Shown: positions 54,466 to 64,000 of the stretch, piece by piece | Layout of the letters: the number at the start of each line of letters is the position of its first letter | How positions within the stretch are numbered: the stretch's first letter is position 1 | Origin: Oegoconia quadripuncta | Lineage: Eukaryota; Arthropoda; Insecta; Lepidoptera; Autostichidae | Direction of reading: 5' to 3' | Assembly: GCA_949316235.1 (NCBI GenBank) | Contig: OX438749.1 | Span: forward strand, 4,544,914-4,608,913 | DNA: 64,000 nt | Position numbers and translations under genes: made by a program | Notes under the pieces: generated by a model | The model's database searches: none | What the model saw: only the letters and a program-made list of their open reading frames with translations | Told to the model about the DNA's origin: nothing

Positions 54466-55001
54466 CCTATGTTTAATTAATAAAGTAAATTGATAGAAAC
54501 GCACATGTATCATACTTGGACTTAACAAATACTTAATAAATCCCAAAAAGTAACCTATATCAAACCAAGCAAGACATAATTATACTAGTCAATGAGACTA
54601 ATAGAAACAAACATGGAGTATGTTACGACTAATAACCAAACATGGTACACTTTAACATCAGCTTTATCTCTGCTATACACTTAGGATGCTTAATCCAATA
54701 AGGTTCTTCGTAGAATACTTCACTAAACTTAATGAAATTGAATAAGCGGCATTGATTAATTTCATAAAAAACTTGTTGAAAATAAACAATTGATATAGTA
54801 TAATAGATCACTGTGCTTGTTTTTCAATAACAAGGGCATAATAAGATGAAATAAAAACAACGTTTAAGTTTAACAATTTCTTTGATTAACGGAAACAGGA
54901 ATTTGGTGTATAGTATACACTTACTTTGTTAAAAAAGTAATCAAGTTGACTTTATTGCTAGCAATCAAGTAACTTTATGTTCCCCTATATAAACATTTTA
55001 C
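54466..55001. other. AT-rich spacer
   Basis: No gene or repeat recognised. Confidence 0.4.
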
Positions 55002-55224
55002 TTGATGGAGTTTAACAAAATTTTGATAGTATCGAACATTTTTTTTTTTAGTGTAGTGATTCGGTGGCCCAAATATTTTATTTCTTCCAGCCCGAACTTA
55101 CATTTATTCTTATTAAGTTTTAAATTTATTTTTCTACATCTTTCTAGAACCTTTCTTAATCTTTCATCATGTTGTTGTTTCGTGGCCCCGTAAATCAGTA
55201 AATCGTCGATATACATTCAGTGTA

Positions 55225-56521
55225 CTAAGTATCGGGAATTTGTCAATAAAACAAAAAATACAAATTATTCATCTAAATTTATTTTATCGCCTTCAAAGTA
55301 GGCCCCATCGCTTGCAATACAACATCTCCACCGCTTCACCCAGTCTTCCATACATTTTTCATAGGCTATTTGCGGTATGGCCTTTAGCTCATTCAGCGAA
55401 TTTTCTTTTATGGCTTCTATCGACTCAAAACGTTTTCCTCGAAGTGGTAATTTTAACTTGGGAAATAAAAAAAAGTCAGACGGAGCCATATCAGGTGAAT
55501 ACGGTGCTTGGTCGAGAACTTTTGTTGAATTTTTCGCTAAAAACTCTTTCACTATAATGGCTGTGTGTGATGGTGCATTATCATGGTGCAGCATCCATGA
55601 GTTGTGTTGCCACAAATCTGGACGTTTTCGGCGGATACTCTCACGCAAACGCTTCATGACGCCTAAATAATATTCTTTATTCACTGTTTCTCCCTCTGGA
55701 AGGAATTCGGAGTGAACCACACCACGGTAGTCAAAAAAAACTGTCAGCATCACCTTGATTTTGGAGCGACTTTGCCGCGGTTTTTTGGGTTTCGGCTCGT
55801 TTTCGAGACGCCATTCTGAAGACTGTTGGCTTGTTTGCATGTCGTACTCATAAACCCATGTCTCGTCGCCAGTTATTATACGTTTCATAAAGGTCGGATC
55901 CGTAGAAGCTCGGGAAACCATGTCTTCAGCGACATGCTTTCGCTGCGTTTTTTGAACAAAATTGAGCTCTTTTGGAACTAGTCGAGCGGCGACGCGTTTC
56001 ATGCCTAAAATGTCAATGAGAATGTTGTGGACGGACTTAAAAGATATGTTCACCTCACTAGCCAACTCTCTCAGACTCATACGTCGATTTTCGAGCACTA
56101 GCTTCTTGATTCTGTCGATGTTTTCTTTGGTCGTAGCGGTTGAAGGTCTACCAGAACGAGGCAAGTCTACTACTACTTCTCGGCCTTCTTTAAAAGCCTT
56201 ATACCATTCATAAGCCCTTGTTTTCGATATACACGATTCGCCGTAGGTATTTCGCAACATTTTTAGTGATCCACCACATGAAATATCATTTGAAACACAA
56301 AATTTAAGGCACACTCTTTGTTCAACAATATTTTCCATTGTAAAAATCGCCGAGGACTCAAAACTATGACCAACAAAAAGTGTAGTTTAAAACAAATTAA
56401 ATGACAGATCCCGCTCAAATTTTGCGCGCTAAATCAGTACAGTGCTACCAACATGCAGTAAAAAAATTAGAACGACCTCTTTTACGCGGGTCTTTTTATT
56501 GACATATTCCCGATACTTTTT
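55225..56521 (-). mobile_element. mariner element
   Basis: TA flanks both ends (55223-55224 and 56522-56523). TIRs share AAGTATCGGGAAT.TGTCAATAAA. 1297 bp, the usual size, with one intact transposase gene. It is the youngest layer in the Mag-type element. Confidence 0.93.
55265..56338 (-). CDS. mariner transposase (DD34D), intact
   Basis: 357 aa, close to the usual 345-355. The N-terminal half has two helix-turn-helix regions (SCGGSLKMLRNTYGESCISK and SLRELASEVNISFKSVHNIL) for binding the TIRs. WVPHEL is replaced by LVPKEL. The catalytic aspartates are in TGDETWVYEYD, HHDNAPSH and YSPDMAPSDFFLFP. It cuts at TA targets as a dimer in the nucleus. The start at 56338 (ATGGAAAATATTG) is the first ATG. 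No stop or shift was found, so it may be active or recently arrived. Confidence 0.95.
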   Translation of the reverse strand: MENIVEQRVCLKFCVSNDISCGGSLKMLRNTYGESCISKTRAYEWYKAFKEGREVVVDLPRSGRPSTATTKENIDRIKKLVLENRRMSLRELASEVNISFKSVHNILIDILGMKRVAARLVPKELNFVQKTQRKHVAEDMVSRASTDPTFMKRIITGDETWVYEYDMQTSQQSSEWRLENEPKPKKPRQSRSKIKVMLTVFFDYRGVVHSEFLPEGETVNKEYYLGVMKRLRESIRRKRPDLWQHNSWMLHHDNAPSHTAIIVKEFLAKNSTKVLDQAPYSPDMAPSDFFLFPKLKLPLRGKRFESIEAIKENSLNELKAIPQIAYEKCMEDWVKRWRCCIASDGAYFEGDKINLDE

Positions 56522-57312
56522 ACACAGAGTAGTACATACATACACCCTCTATATCATCAAAATTCTCAAACATCATTTTGTGAAACACTTCTGAAGCTGA
56601 ACAAATACCGTAGGGCATTCTTAGGAATTTAAACCTTCCAAAGGGAGTATTAAATGTACAATACGAATTGCTATCATCCAAAAGTACATTCCAAAATCCT
56701 GAAGAAGCGTCTAACGTGCTGAAATATTTAGCACCCGAAAGCTTGGATAAGATTTCATCAAGCGTGGGAAGCCTGAAATGTTCTCTTTTAATTGCATCAT
56801 TTAATTCCTTTGGGTCCAAGCAAATACGCAGATCTCCATTTGGCTTTTTCACGACGGTCATACTATTAACCCAGTCCGATGGACCCTCAACCTTGGCAAT
56901 TATCTGCTGTTCCTCCATTTCCTTCAACTTTTTCCTTACGTCATATCTAATAGCAAATGGTAATTTGCGCGGAGCATGAATTACTGGGACAGCGCCCTCC
57001 TTAAGTTGGATTTTGTATCGACCTGGCAAACACCCTATTCCTCTGAACACATCATCAAACGTATGAATGAGAGATGGAATTTCGTTTGAATTTTGAACGG
57101 ACATCACACGCCTCACTACATCCATTTCCGTACAAGCAACGCGACCTAATATCGGCACCGACTGTACATCGGCAATTTTAAACTCCAATAAAAATAAATT
57201 ATTTTTATAATTTACTCTCCAATTAATTTTACCTACAACTTGTATAGGGGCCCCAGAGTAACCATTTAGCTTTGTGTTTGTTTTTAATAAGTCATTTTTT
57301 GATATACCTATT

Positions 57313-58350
57313 TTAGGCAAGTAACTCAAAGGCAAAACGTTGACGTCGGCTCCAGTTATCTATCTTAAAACATACTACATGATCATTGATGATTAAATCT
57401 ACGTTCCATTCACTATTGCAATTCACAGAATTTATTATCTGTTCCTCCGACTCCTCCATGTAGTATATGCCACAAACTCGAGCAAAATGATTCATTTTTA
57501 AACAACGCGCACACTTTTTTCCATATGCTGGACACTCATACTTTCTATGAACACTTCCACAATGACCGCACTGCTTAACACTAGGAGATGGCGCGGTACG
57601 CTCGCTACTCGCGTGCGCCGGGGCCGCGGCGGCGCGGGCGGCGCCGGCGGGCCGCGAGCTGTGCCAGCTGCCGGGTGCGGCGCCTCCGCGACCTCCCGAC
57701 GAACTCGAACCGTGCTGTATCACCCACACGTCGCTATCACGCTCACGGAGACCGTCTTTGGAAATTTCGTGTATTATTTCGTTTTGACGTTTTATGTTTT
57801 CAGAATACACCCTTGACACGACTGCCGCACGGCATATTGCCAATGCTTTTTTTAAGGTTAAATCCTCCTCGCGTAGTAATCTTTCCCGAATCCCTGCACT
57901 TGAGACGCCGCACACTAATCTATCTTTTATTAGTTCTTCGTTTAACGCTTTGAAGTCACACGACTGAGATAACCGCCGTAATTCAAATACATACTGATCA
58001 ATAGTCTCGTTACTCCTTTGTTCTCTAGTGAAAAATTTATGTCGCTCCACAGTTATATTTTTCTTTGTTTGAAAGTGTTCGTCTAATTTTTGTAGTACAC
58101 CCTCCGCCGAAGAACATTTATCTGCCGCTTGGTTTAATATTTCTCTGCATTGCTCACCAATCACGTGTAGTAAAATGTTTAGTTGAATGTCGACCGATTT
58201 TTTATTTATTTCACATGCTTTTGTATATATCTCATAACTATTCTTCCATTTGATCCAACTTTCACTTAAGCTACCCGAGGCCAAGTCTAATGAATTTCCG
58301 TCAAAGCGAAACGGCGCCGGCGGCGATAAAACACTTTCCATCTTTTTCAC
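57313..58350 (-). pseudogene. Gag and protease start of the Mag-type element
   Basis: Start at 58350 or the second ATG at 58341. The capsid region (WIKWKNSYEIYTKACEINKK) is followed by a G/A/S-rich stretch from unusually GC-rich DNA (57590-57720). Two zinc knuckles follow: CGHCGSVHRKYEC (CX2CX3HX4C) and CARCLKMNHFARVC (CX2CX4HX4C), which bind element RNA. The frame leaves the protease exactly at its active-site triplet (about 57360), where one extra base shifts it; the protease continues in the neighbouring frame. Gag builds the particle. Confidence 0.85.
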
Positions 58351-58402
58351 AGTTCACTATTTCTAAAAGTACACTATTTTTCTTTATTTTAACTATAATT
58401 TT

Positions 58403-58414
58403 CCGACTGCGCCA
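58403..58414 (-). promoter_or_regulatory. Primer-binding site of the Mag-type element
   Basis: TGGCGCAGTCGG on the minus strand directly after the LTR; this is the serine-tRNA type start seen in several insect Ty3 elements. Confidence 0.75.
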
Positions 58415-58566
58415 TGTGTGTGTGTGTGTGTGTATGGAGCTTCAATCAAACACGAATCACAAGCAATGAATGACTTTATTCTGCATGTAGGTAATCCTAA
58501 CAAAACAGGTTCACAAACACCCTCATATCACACCGAACACACAATTTAGAATTTGGATAAAAGACA
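58415..58566 (-). repeat. 5' LTR of the Mag-type element
   Basis: Minus strand TGTCTTTTATCC ... CACACA, 152 bp, with an AATAAA signal in the middle and an AC-repeat at the 3' edge. It abuts the primer-binding site. The outer end is inferred from the TG dinucleotide. Confidence 0.6.
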
Positions 58567-58795
58567 CTTGTAATGGTGTGCGTTAGTGGACTAATAGGCC
58601 CTTCTCTCACGAAGCGACTCTCAAACGATTTGTGTTTCGTACGCGTATCCTACGCGTCGCTTGTGAGTAGCCGCCATACATATTCACCTAGTTTCGCACA
58701 CGACGAGACGCTTCGACGACCCGTTTGATATCAGTCGCACGCTACCGTCTTGCTGGTCGCACGCTACCCGAGTCGTATACGCGTTGCATTACAAA

Positions 58796-60640
58796 ATGGC
58801 GGCGGAACAAACTTTTAATATTAATTTTGTCCAGGAGGTGGAAAATTATCCATGTCTGTATAATTATAAGCTGCCAGAGTACGTAAGAAAAGATGTTACA
58901 GAAAAGGCGTGGATTGAGATTGGAAAAAAATTCAATTTGACAGGTCAGTAATAATATTTTTTTATTTATATAAATTAAATTTATACACAATAATTAGATT
59001 GCCAAGGAAGCGAAGCATGTGGGGTTATTAGATAATTGGCAAGATAATTTCTCAGATTTTGTGGTGATGAAAGCGGGGAAATCTGAAGATGCTCAGGTAT
59101 TAAAATGTAACAACAGCCTTAACAATGTTGGCTACTTTATCTACTGATCTACATCGTATTGCATTGCTCAAGACAGGAAATTTTTCTGTCATCATCCCAA
59201 ACGCACATTCAATTGTTTTCCTAGCTCTGCTGAGTCGGTAGTTATAAACTCTTCTTACGTTATTTAGTGTTCTTTGTGGATATGGTCGCATCAAATACCG
59301 CATTAGCTTCATCTCCAACGAAAAAGTACGGGAAGAGGTTTTCATTTACATCATTTGGTAAAACAGAAGGTGGCGGTGTGTTCAGACTGGACTGCTCCAT
59401 CCAGTATTTAATGGCTGATGCTTTAAATATACCCCCATCACTGTTTCTTCCCGCATAACCTGTTTCAATAAATGTGAAAAGACCATCTGCATCACTGCAT
59501 GCCATTAACACAATGGAGTGATAAGACTTATAATTGAAATTGCTTGAACCAGTGTTAGGTAACTTTTCTATTCTTATATGCTTGCCATCCAAAGAACCTA
59601 AACAATTAGGTAAATTCCATAGCAGATAGAAACGTTCGGAAATTTTCTTCCAATCAGCCATGTTTGGGATTGGCATGTAAGTTTGACTTAGTTTATCCCA
59701 AATAATAATTACAGTTTCTGCAATAATTGTAGATATTGTATTGTCTCCTCTTGCGAAATATGATGCCAAGCTTGTAAATGTACATCCTTCACCTAAATAC
59801 CTGAAACAAAAACCATAATTAACACTTTAATTACAGGTGCCGAGTGTAAAGCAAAATGGCGAAATATTCGTAACGTATTTGTTCGGAATATGAAACCCGG
59901 TAAAAGTGGAGCTGGAGCAAAAAAAAAGAAACCATATTACCTAAATGAGGTGATGCAATTCACGTTACCATTTATTAAATTTTCAACAGTGTCTGTTTCT
60001 GGGAACTTAGAAAAGCCACCAATCGACGAAATTAATCAACCTGACATCGATGAGTTATCCGATGAAGAAGATGAATCCCAATCAGTACTGAACAATTTTT
60101 TTAATAATACTCATACGTTAAATACTCAGATAAGTACAGAACATAGACCAATATCAACGCCATCACCACAGTCACCATATTCAATGCCGACGCCAACTCC
60201 ACAATCTCGACTATTACCAACGCCATTGCCGCATTCGTCTTCAGTATCAATGCCAACGCTATCTCCACAGTCTCGACCATTACCAACGGCATCACCGACA
60301 TCAAATCTTTCAACGATGAAAAAAATCCGCAAAACAAAAAACTCCATGGATGAAAGCATCCTTAATTATTTCAAGGCTAAACAAGCTAGGGCAGAAACAA
60401 ATGAACATCATGTACAAAATCCAAAAAGAATGTTTCTGTTGAGCTTATTGCCCGATCTAGAACCTATGTCCGACGGACAAATGAGGAAAAACGACGGAGA
60501 AATTTAAACGAGGCGTTATGCAGTTAATAGATAATATTTTGGAAGATACCCCTACTACATCATCGTCAATAGACAATTCGCAGATTACATTGTATTATGA
60601 AACAGTAGGAGAAGATTTAACCACACCGCTTAATGAAAAT
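58796..60640 (+). pseudogene. MADF/BESS-type partner protein of element D
   Basis: Exon 1 is 58796-58943 (donor GTCAGT) and exon 2 starts at 59837 (acceptor ATTACAG), phase 1. The MADF domain reads FVQEVENYPCLYNYKLPEYV, AWIEIG, then CKAKWRNIRNVFVRNM. A proline/serine-rich linker follows (60140-60300). The BESS motif starts FLLSLLPDLEPMSDGQMRK at 60432 and breaks near 60490, where a frame change is needed before KRGVMQLIDNIL. The frame as it stands stops at 60507. Only 36 bases separate its acceptor from that of the antisense transposase. Confidence 0.8.
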
Positions 60641-61017
60641 ACTTAATAAATATTTTGATTACTTTGTTTAAATAAATAAGTATTTTGATAGCTTTACCTG
60701 AGTGTTATTAAAATCCTTTCCTCAGCTGTCACGCATTCTCTCATTACTGTACTTTTCTTATGAATATTCGGAGTTAACGACTGCATCAAATAATAATATG
60801 ATTCTTTTGACATTCCATAAAAATGACGAAATTTCTCGTCATCATTCTCATGCAGTTCTCTAGCAGCGACGAATGCTCTACAATTGATATTGTTTTCGAT
60901 GTACGGATGCACCCAGAATCTTCTTTTACATTTTCGTTTAGGCTGCCTACGCACTGGCGACCATGGTCGCCGCGACCTGGCCGCGGCGGCCAGTGAATTC
61001 TGGACTTTATATGGCAA
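59101..61017 (-). pseudogene. PIF/Harbinger transposase of element D
   Basis: Exon 1 is about 61017-60698 (donor GTAAAG) and exon 2 starts at 59800 (acceptor TTTCAG), phase 2, joining ILITLR to YLGEGC. Motifs: LGSLDGKHIRI (first D), FVGDEA (second D), and in a second frame RKTIECAFGMMTEKF (E). The frame shift lies just behind GDEA (about 59300). The C-terminus is cut after VKA (59101). The start codon is uncertain because the N-terminal part runs into GC-rich terminal sequence. Confidence 0.8.
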
Positions 61018-61205
61018 TCGCTATAGCCCCTACGCACTTAGCGGCCAGCGACCAGCGGCCACCGTTGGCCGCGGCGTCCAATTTGATGCCACGCGACCAG
61101 CGACCAATCGTGGCCGTCGAGAACATCACTTCTGTATTAAAATTCATCAGTGCTACCGCATCGGCCGCGGCGACCAGACGTGTAGCTAGCTACAGAGTGA
61201 TTATT
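60941..61205. other. GC-rich junction between elements D and E
   Basis: Rich in GGCCAGCGACC, GGCCGCGG and CTACGCAC words in direct and inverted order (60955-61005; 61031-61080; 61160-61185). It must contain the right end of D and left end of E. TTA followed by GGCTGCCTACGCACTGG at 60942 is one possible element border. Not resolved by eye. Confidence 0.45.
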
Positions 61206-61210
61206 TTACA

Positions 61211-63411
61211 ATGGCCAATTTCGACACGGAAAGGTTCATAATTGAAGTTGAAAATAGAAGAGGCTTATGGGATTTAGCATCAAATGATTACTCCAATAAA
61301 GATGTTAAGCGGCAGTTGTGGCTTGAAGTGGTCGATATATTTGGCGGTGAATCGATGGAAGATAAAGAAAAGGCAGAACTTGGTTAGTATTTTATTTTAT
61401 TATGCCTAAGTAAGTAATAATGCGATGAACTACAATAAACGCAGCAGGTGCTGTAGTAGCATTCGACACGTATATGTGACATGAGTGATTTTTTTTTAAA
61501 GTTGTTCCGTTCATTCAAAATCTAAGAAATTTTAGCAAATAGGTAATTGTCAAAAGTATAACTATTTTATTTCTACTATTTTTCGCTTTGCACATGAGTT
61601 TTGACAATTATTTGCTAAAATTTCCCAGGTTTTCGTAATGATTGGAATAACTTTTTAAAAAGATTACTCATACCGCATGTGCGTTCGACGCCATTTTGTT
61701 TACGGCGCGCAATGGCGGCTCGCGGCGAGCAAGTGCCTCAACGCACAAACTGAGCAGCCGTCGTAGGTACGCACCCATATATTTACAAATTGTGCCAGGG
61801 CAAGCGACCATCGGTACTGAAGTAGTTTGCGAATATATCTCGATATTCGGTTGATGTTCTATTTGCTCTATTAGGTAAAGATGCAGGTATTTCTAATAAA
61901 GCCTCTGGTACAGTTAACGTGTCCTTGAAATCATATCCGTCTCTTTCTCGCACAAAATTATGAAGCACACATAGAGCTTTTATAATCACAACTGCAAATT
62001 CTTTCTTGACGTTTAGGGGTCGGTGAAGAATCTACCATTTATTGGCTAATATTCCAAATGTACATTCAATATAGCGGCGGGCACGGGATAGTCGATAATT
62101 AAAATTAGTCTTTACATTATTCAAGTTTCTCCCAGCATACGGTCGCATCATATGTTCCGATAGTGAAAACGCCTCATCACCCACTAAAACGAACGGCATT
62201 GATTGGCCATTTTCTTTGATGGGGTTATTGCTCGGAATATCGAGATCATTATTTAAAAGCCTATGATAAAATACAGAGTCTTTGTAAATTGACGAATCAC
62301 TGCATTTGCCGTATGCTCCAATATCTACGTAAAGAAATTTATAATTTACATCACATATTGCAAGTAACACGATTGAAAAATAATTCTTGTAATTGTAATA
62401 AAGAGATCCCGAATGTTGTGGTTTGATAACTCTAATGTGCTTGCCGTCGATGGCTCCGATGCAATTAGGAAATTGGGCGTATTTTTGAAAACCTTCAGCC
62501 GTTTGAATCCACTTATCTCTGGTCAATTGTGGAATCACAATTGGTTTTAATATCTCCCATATTGCTTCACAAACATCAAATACTATTTCCGATACTGTAG
62601 GAAGCCCTATACGGTATTCATGACTTATATGAGATAAAGAACACCCAGTAGCCAAATACCTGAAAATAAAATTCACATTAATAAACATAATATTAGTTTT
62701 GTAATATGTACCACATTTATTTATTGATTTACAGGCATTACTCTCCAAAAAAGATGGAAAAACCTTAGAGACTGTTTCACAAGAGAGCTGCGCCGTCTTA
62801 AAGATGTCAAAAGTGGTTCTGCTGCAAAACGTAAATCACAATACACCTATTTCAACCAATTACTGTTTTTGAAATCAGTGCTGGACACAAACGCAACAGA
62901 AAATAGTCTCGAAGAGGCAAGTCAAGAAAATGAAAGTGCAAGATCAGAAGATCTTGAGACTCAACAGTCTGCATCAAAGTCGCTTAGAACAAAAAGGAAG
63001 AAAAAAATACCAAACGAAGAATCCGATACAGACCCTCTAATTTCAGTTCTGCATAAGACCATAGCGACTACACAGAATGATTCAAATTGTGACAGACTGT
63101 TTCTTTTATCCCTCCTCGAAAGATTTCAAACAATCCCTGCTGCAATGAAGACCAAAGCGAAAATGGAAATCATGGAAATTATAGAAAAATACCAACCGAA
63201 CTGTACACCTACAACAGCGCGCATAAACTATTCAAGTAATTTCAATACTCTTAACGACCAAGAATATGACCCGCATCGACCGAGTTATTCAGGTTATTCT
63301 ACTACCAACAGGATATCAGATGATTCAAATTACAGCGATACTCATACTCATTATTCTGATATTTCTCAAAATTCAGAAATGATAGACCTATTTCCCAATT
63401 TGAATGATTAA
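61211..63411 (+). CDS. MADF/BESS-type partner protein of element E
   Basis: Exon 1 is 61211-61382 (57 codons plus one base, donor GTTAGT) and exon 2 is 62735-63411 (acceptor TTTACAG). The phase-1 join gives 282 aa with no break. The MADF domain (FIIEVENRRGLWDLASNDYS, LWLEVVDIFG, then LQKRWKNLRDCFTRELRRLK) is complete. FLLSLLERFQTIPAAMKTKA at about 63100 is the BESS-like part. The intron holds transposase exon 2 and a MITE. It resembles the protein of element A (both have QKRWKNLR with CF.RELR), so A and E are the closer pair. Probably a DNA-binding partner of the transposase. Confidence 0.87.
61460..61690. mobile_element. Palindromic MITE in the MADF intron of element E
   Basis: The arm at about 61481-61556 (GAGTGATT ... 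ATTTTAGCAAATAGGTAATT) is complemented by 61598-61672. The adjacent 61683-61762 (GCGCGCAATGGCGGCTCGCG ... GAGCAGCC) looks like the terminal part of a different PIF/Harbinger element, including an AAAATGGCG word on the minus strand. Confidence 0.65.
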
Positions 63412-64000
63412 TTGTTCACAATTGCAATTTTTTAAGTTATGAAAATACAAATAATTTGATTATCTACTTCAGTTTTTTAATATTTAAAAACATGTTATAA
63501 GCAAGCCCTTTTCCTCTCCTTTTCAAAGTCGTAAAGTAGAATACTACTGAACAATAGTTCATAAATTTTTTAAAGTGGCAAAACCTTGGTCAATGAATTA
63601 TACAGGTTGTTGTGAAAAACACAACAGTGGTGGTTTAGGGTGATTCAGAATCGAGTCTTGTATAATTCAAATTTACAAAAAAATCCATTTAGCAGTTTAA
63701 GTAAAAAAAAGGCCCTATCACATTATTTTTATTTTTCCTGTACACAATACTCCATTCCGAAACACCCTTTAAAATATATCACGTATTTTTTAAACATTCT
63801 GTATTTAAAAAAGAAAAAGCTTACCTTATTGTTATTACTAATTTTTCTTCTGCTGGAATGCATTTCCGATAGTTGTTACCAGTTCCAGTAATTTTTGGTT
63901 TTATTGTATCCAGTAACAGGTTAAAAGTATTCGTTGACATTCTCATGTAATTAAAGAATCTCTTCTCATACATTTTTAAATCCAAAAAATAAGTATAATA
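61783..64000 (-). pseudogene. PIF/Harbinger transposase of element E, one nonsense codon, 5' end outside
   Basis: Exon 1 (beyond 64000 to 63825, donor GTAAGC) shows FFNYMRMSTNTFNLLLDTIK and CIPAEEKLVITI. Exon 2 starts at 62659 (phase 2, R-YLATGCS) and ends at 61783. Motifs: IGAIDGKHIRV (first D), LVGDEAFSLS (second D), RRYIECTFGILANKW (E). A TAG follows directly at 62032-62034; the same frame then runs on through ILHRPLNV and VLHNFVRERDGY to the normal stop. The catalytic triad lies before the stop. Confidence 0.88.
63412..63824. other. Transposase intron segment of element E
   Basis: Between the MADF stop and the transposase donor; about 410 bases against 142 in element A, so it may contain a small insert (TGTTGTGAAAAACACAACAG at 63610 is a short inverted repeat). 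No gene. Confidence 0.4.

Larger units (their letters stand above)
55002..57355 (-). pseudogene. Protease and reverse transcriptase of the Mag-type element, split by mariner
   Basis: From about 57355 the second frame continues the protease (NVLPLSYLPKIGISKNDLLK) and runs into reverse transcriptase: KKLKEMEEQQIIAKVEGPSD, LRICLDPKELN, STLDASSGFWNVLLDD and FLRMPYGICSA. The mariner at 55225-56521 interrupts just before the catalytic box, which resumes as MYIDDLLIYGATKQQHDERL at 55216. About 25 extra bases lie around the junction in addition to the TA duplication. The sequence ends after KYLGHRIT. Non-functional. Confidence 0.85.
55002..58566 (-). mobile_element. Ty3-type retrotransposon of the Mag type, 3'-truncated, with nested mariner
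   Basis: On the minus strand: a 5' LTR, primer-binding site, gag with two zinc knuckles, protease and reverse transcriptase. The rest of pol (RNase H, integrase) and the 3' LTR are missing beyond about 55035. A mariner splits the reverse transcriptase. Gag-protease-RT resembles Bombyx Mag in order and in knuckle spacing. Confidence 0.85.
58590..61030 (+). mobile_element. PIF/Harbinger element D (limits approximate)
   Basis: It contains MADF exon 1 (58796), transposase exon 2, MADF exon 2 and transposase exon 1 (to about 61017) in the same interleaved order as A, B, C and E. Matching terminal repeats were not found; the right side merges with the GC-rich junction before element E, and the left side adjoins the Mag-type LTR. 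Both genes are damaged. Confidence 0.7.
61190..64000 (+). mobile_element. PIF/Harbinger element E, right end outside the window
   Basis: Same interleaved layout: MADF exon 1 (61211), transposase exon 2 (-), MADF exon 2 (+), transposase exon 1 (-) entering from beyond 64000. The MADF frame is intact; the transposase has one stop. The left end lies in the GC-rich junction. Confidence 0.8.

Noticed and set aside
57547..57953. Arginine/glycine-rich plus-strand frames
   Set aside because: Shadow of the GC-rich part of the minus-strand Gag gene.
60101..60359. Minus-strand frames opposite MADF-D
   Set aside because: Antisense of its proline/serine repeats, no family match.

Overview
This window reads as insect nuclear DNA, most likely from a moth or butterfly. 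It is AT-rich, its genes have GT-AG introns, and it carries two interspersed repeats that I recognise from many lepidopteran genomes (about 3560-3660 and 19930-20060). I see no convincing host gene. Almost everything recognisable is a transposable element or a fragment of one, often nested inside another.

Layout. 1-1988: end of a Ty1/copia element with a candidate LTR. 1989-8096: a fold-back element, a Myb/SANT exon pair cut by a 5S-derived SINE, Ty3 scraps, a ZMYM-type hAT pseudogene and a broken piggyBac. 8100-14819: PIF/Harbinger element A (TSD TGA). Its MADF exon is split by a nested DDE_Tnp_4/SWIM transposon (about 8487-11595) and its transposase by a short retroposon. 15033-15958: an orphan exon and an LTR with primer-binding site. 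15967-18690: a hAT element with exact 8-bp TSDs. 18721-about 29233: PIF/Harbinger element B, with a LINE in its transposase and the intact element C (24400-29181, TSD TTA) in its right end. 30055-36570: decayed piggyBac, LINE, DUF7869-like, Ty3 and Myb/SANT sequences. 38363-44591: three pogo-type transposases, two followed by a PHD-like finger. 45392-51540: a decayed piggyBac, then a two-gene CACTA-like system. 52027-54465: fold-back elements and a long palindrome. 55002-58566: a minus-strand Mag-type Ty3 element carrying a mariner. 58796-64000: PIF/Harbinger elements D and E; E runs off the window.

The most striking system is the five-fold repeated PIF/Harbinger layout. Each element has two genes on opposite strands that are mutually interleaved: MADF exon 1 (+), transposase exon 2 (-), MADF exon 2 (+), transposase exon 1 (-). 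Each gene's coding exon sits in the other's intron. Intron position and phase are the same in every copy where they can be read (MADF phase 1; transposase phase 2, just before the TGN motif). Element C keeps both frames open (341 and 400 aa), perfect 58-bp TIRs and matching TSDs, so it is the best candidate for a live autonomous copy. The MADF/BESS partner probably helps the transposase bind DNA or enter the nucleus, as the Myb-like partner does in other Harbinger elements; that role is inferred, not shown here.
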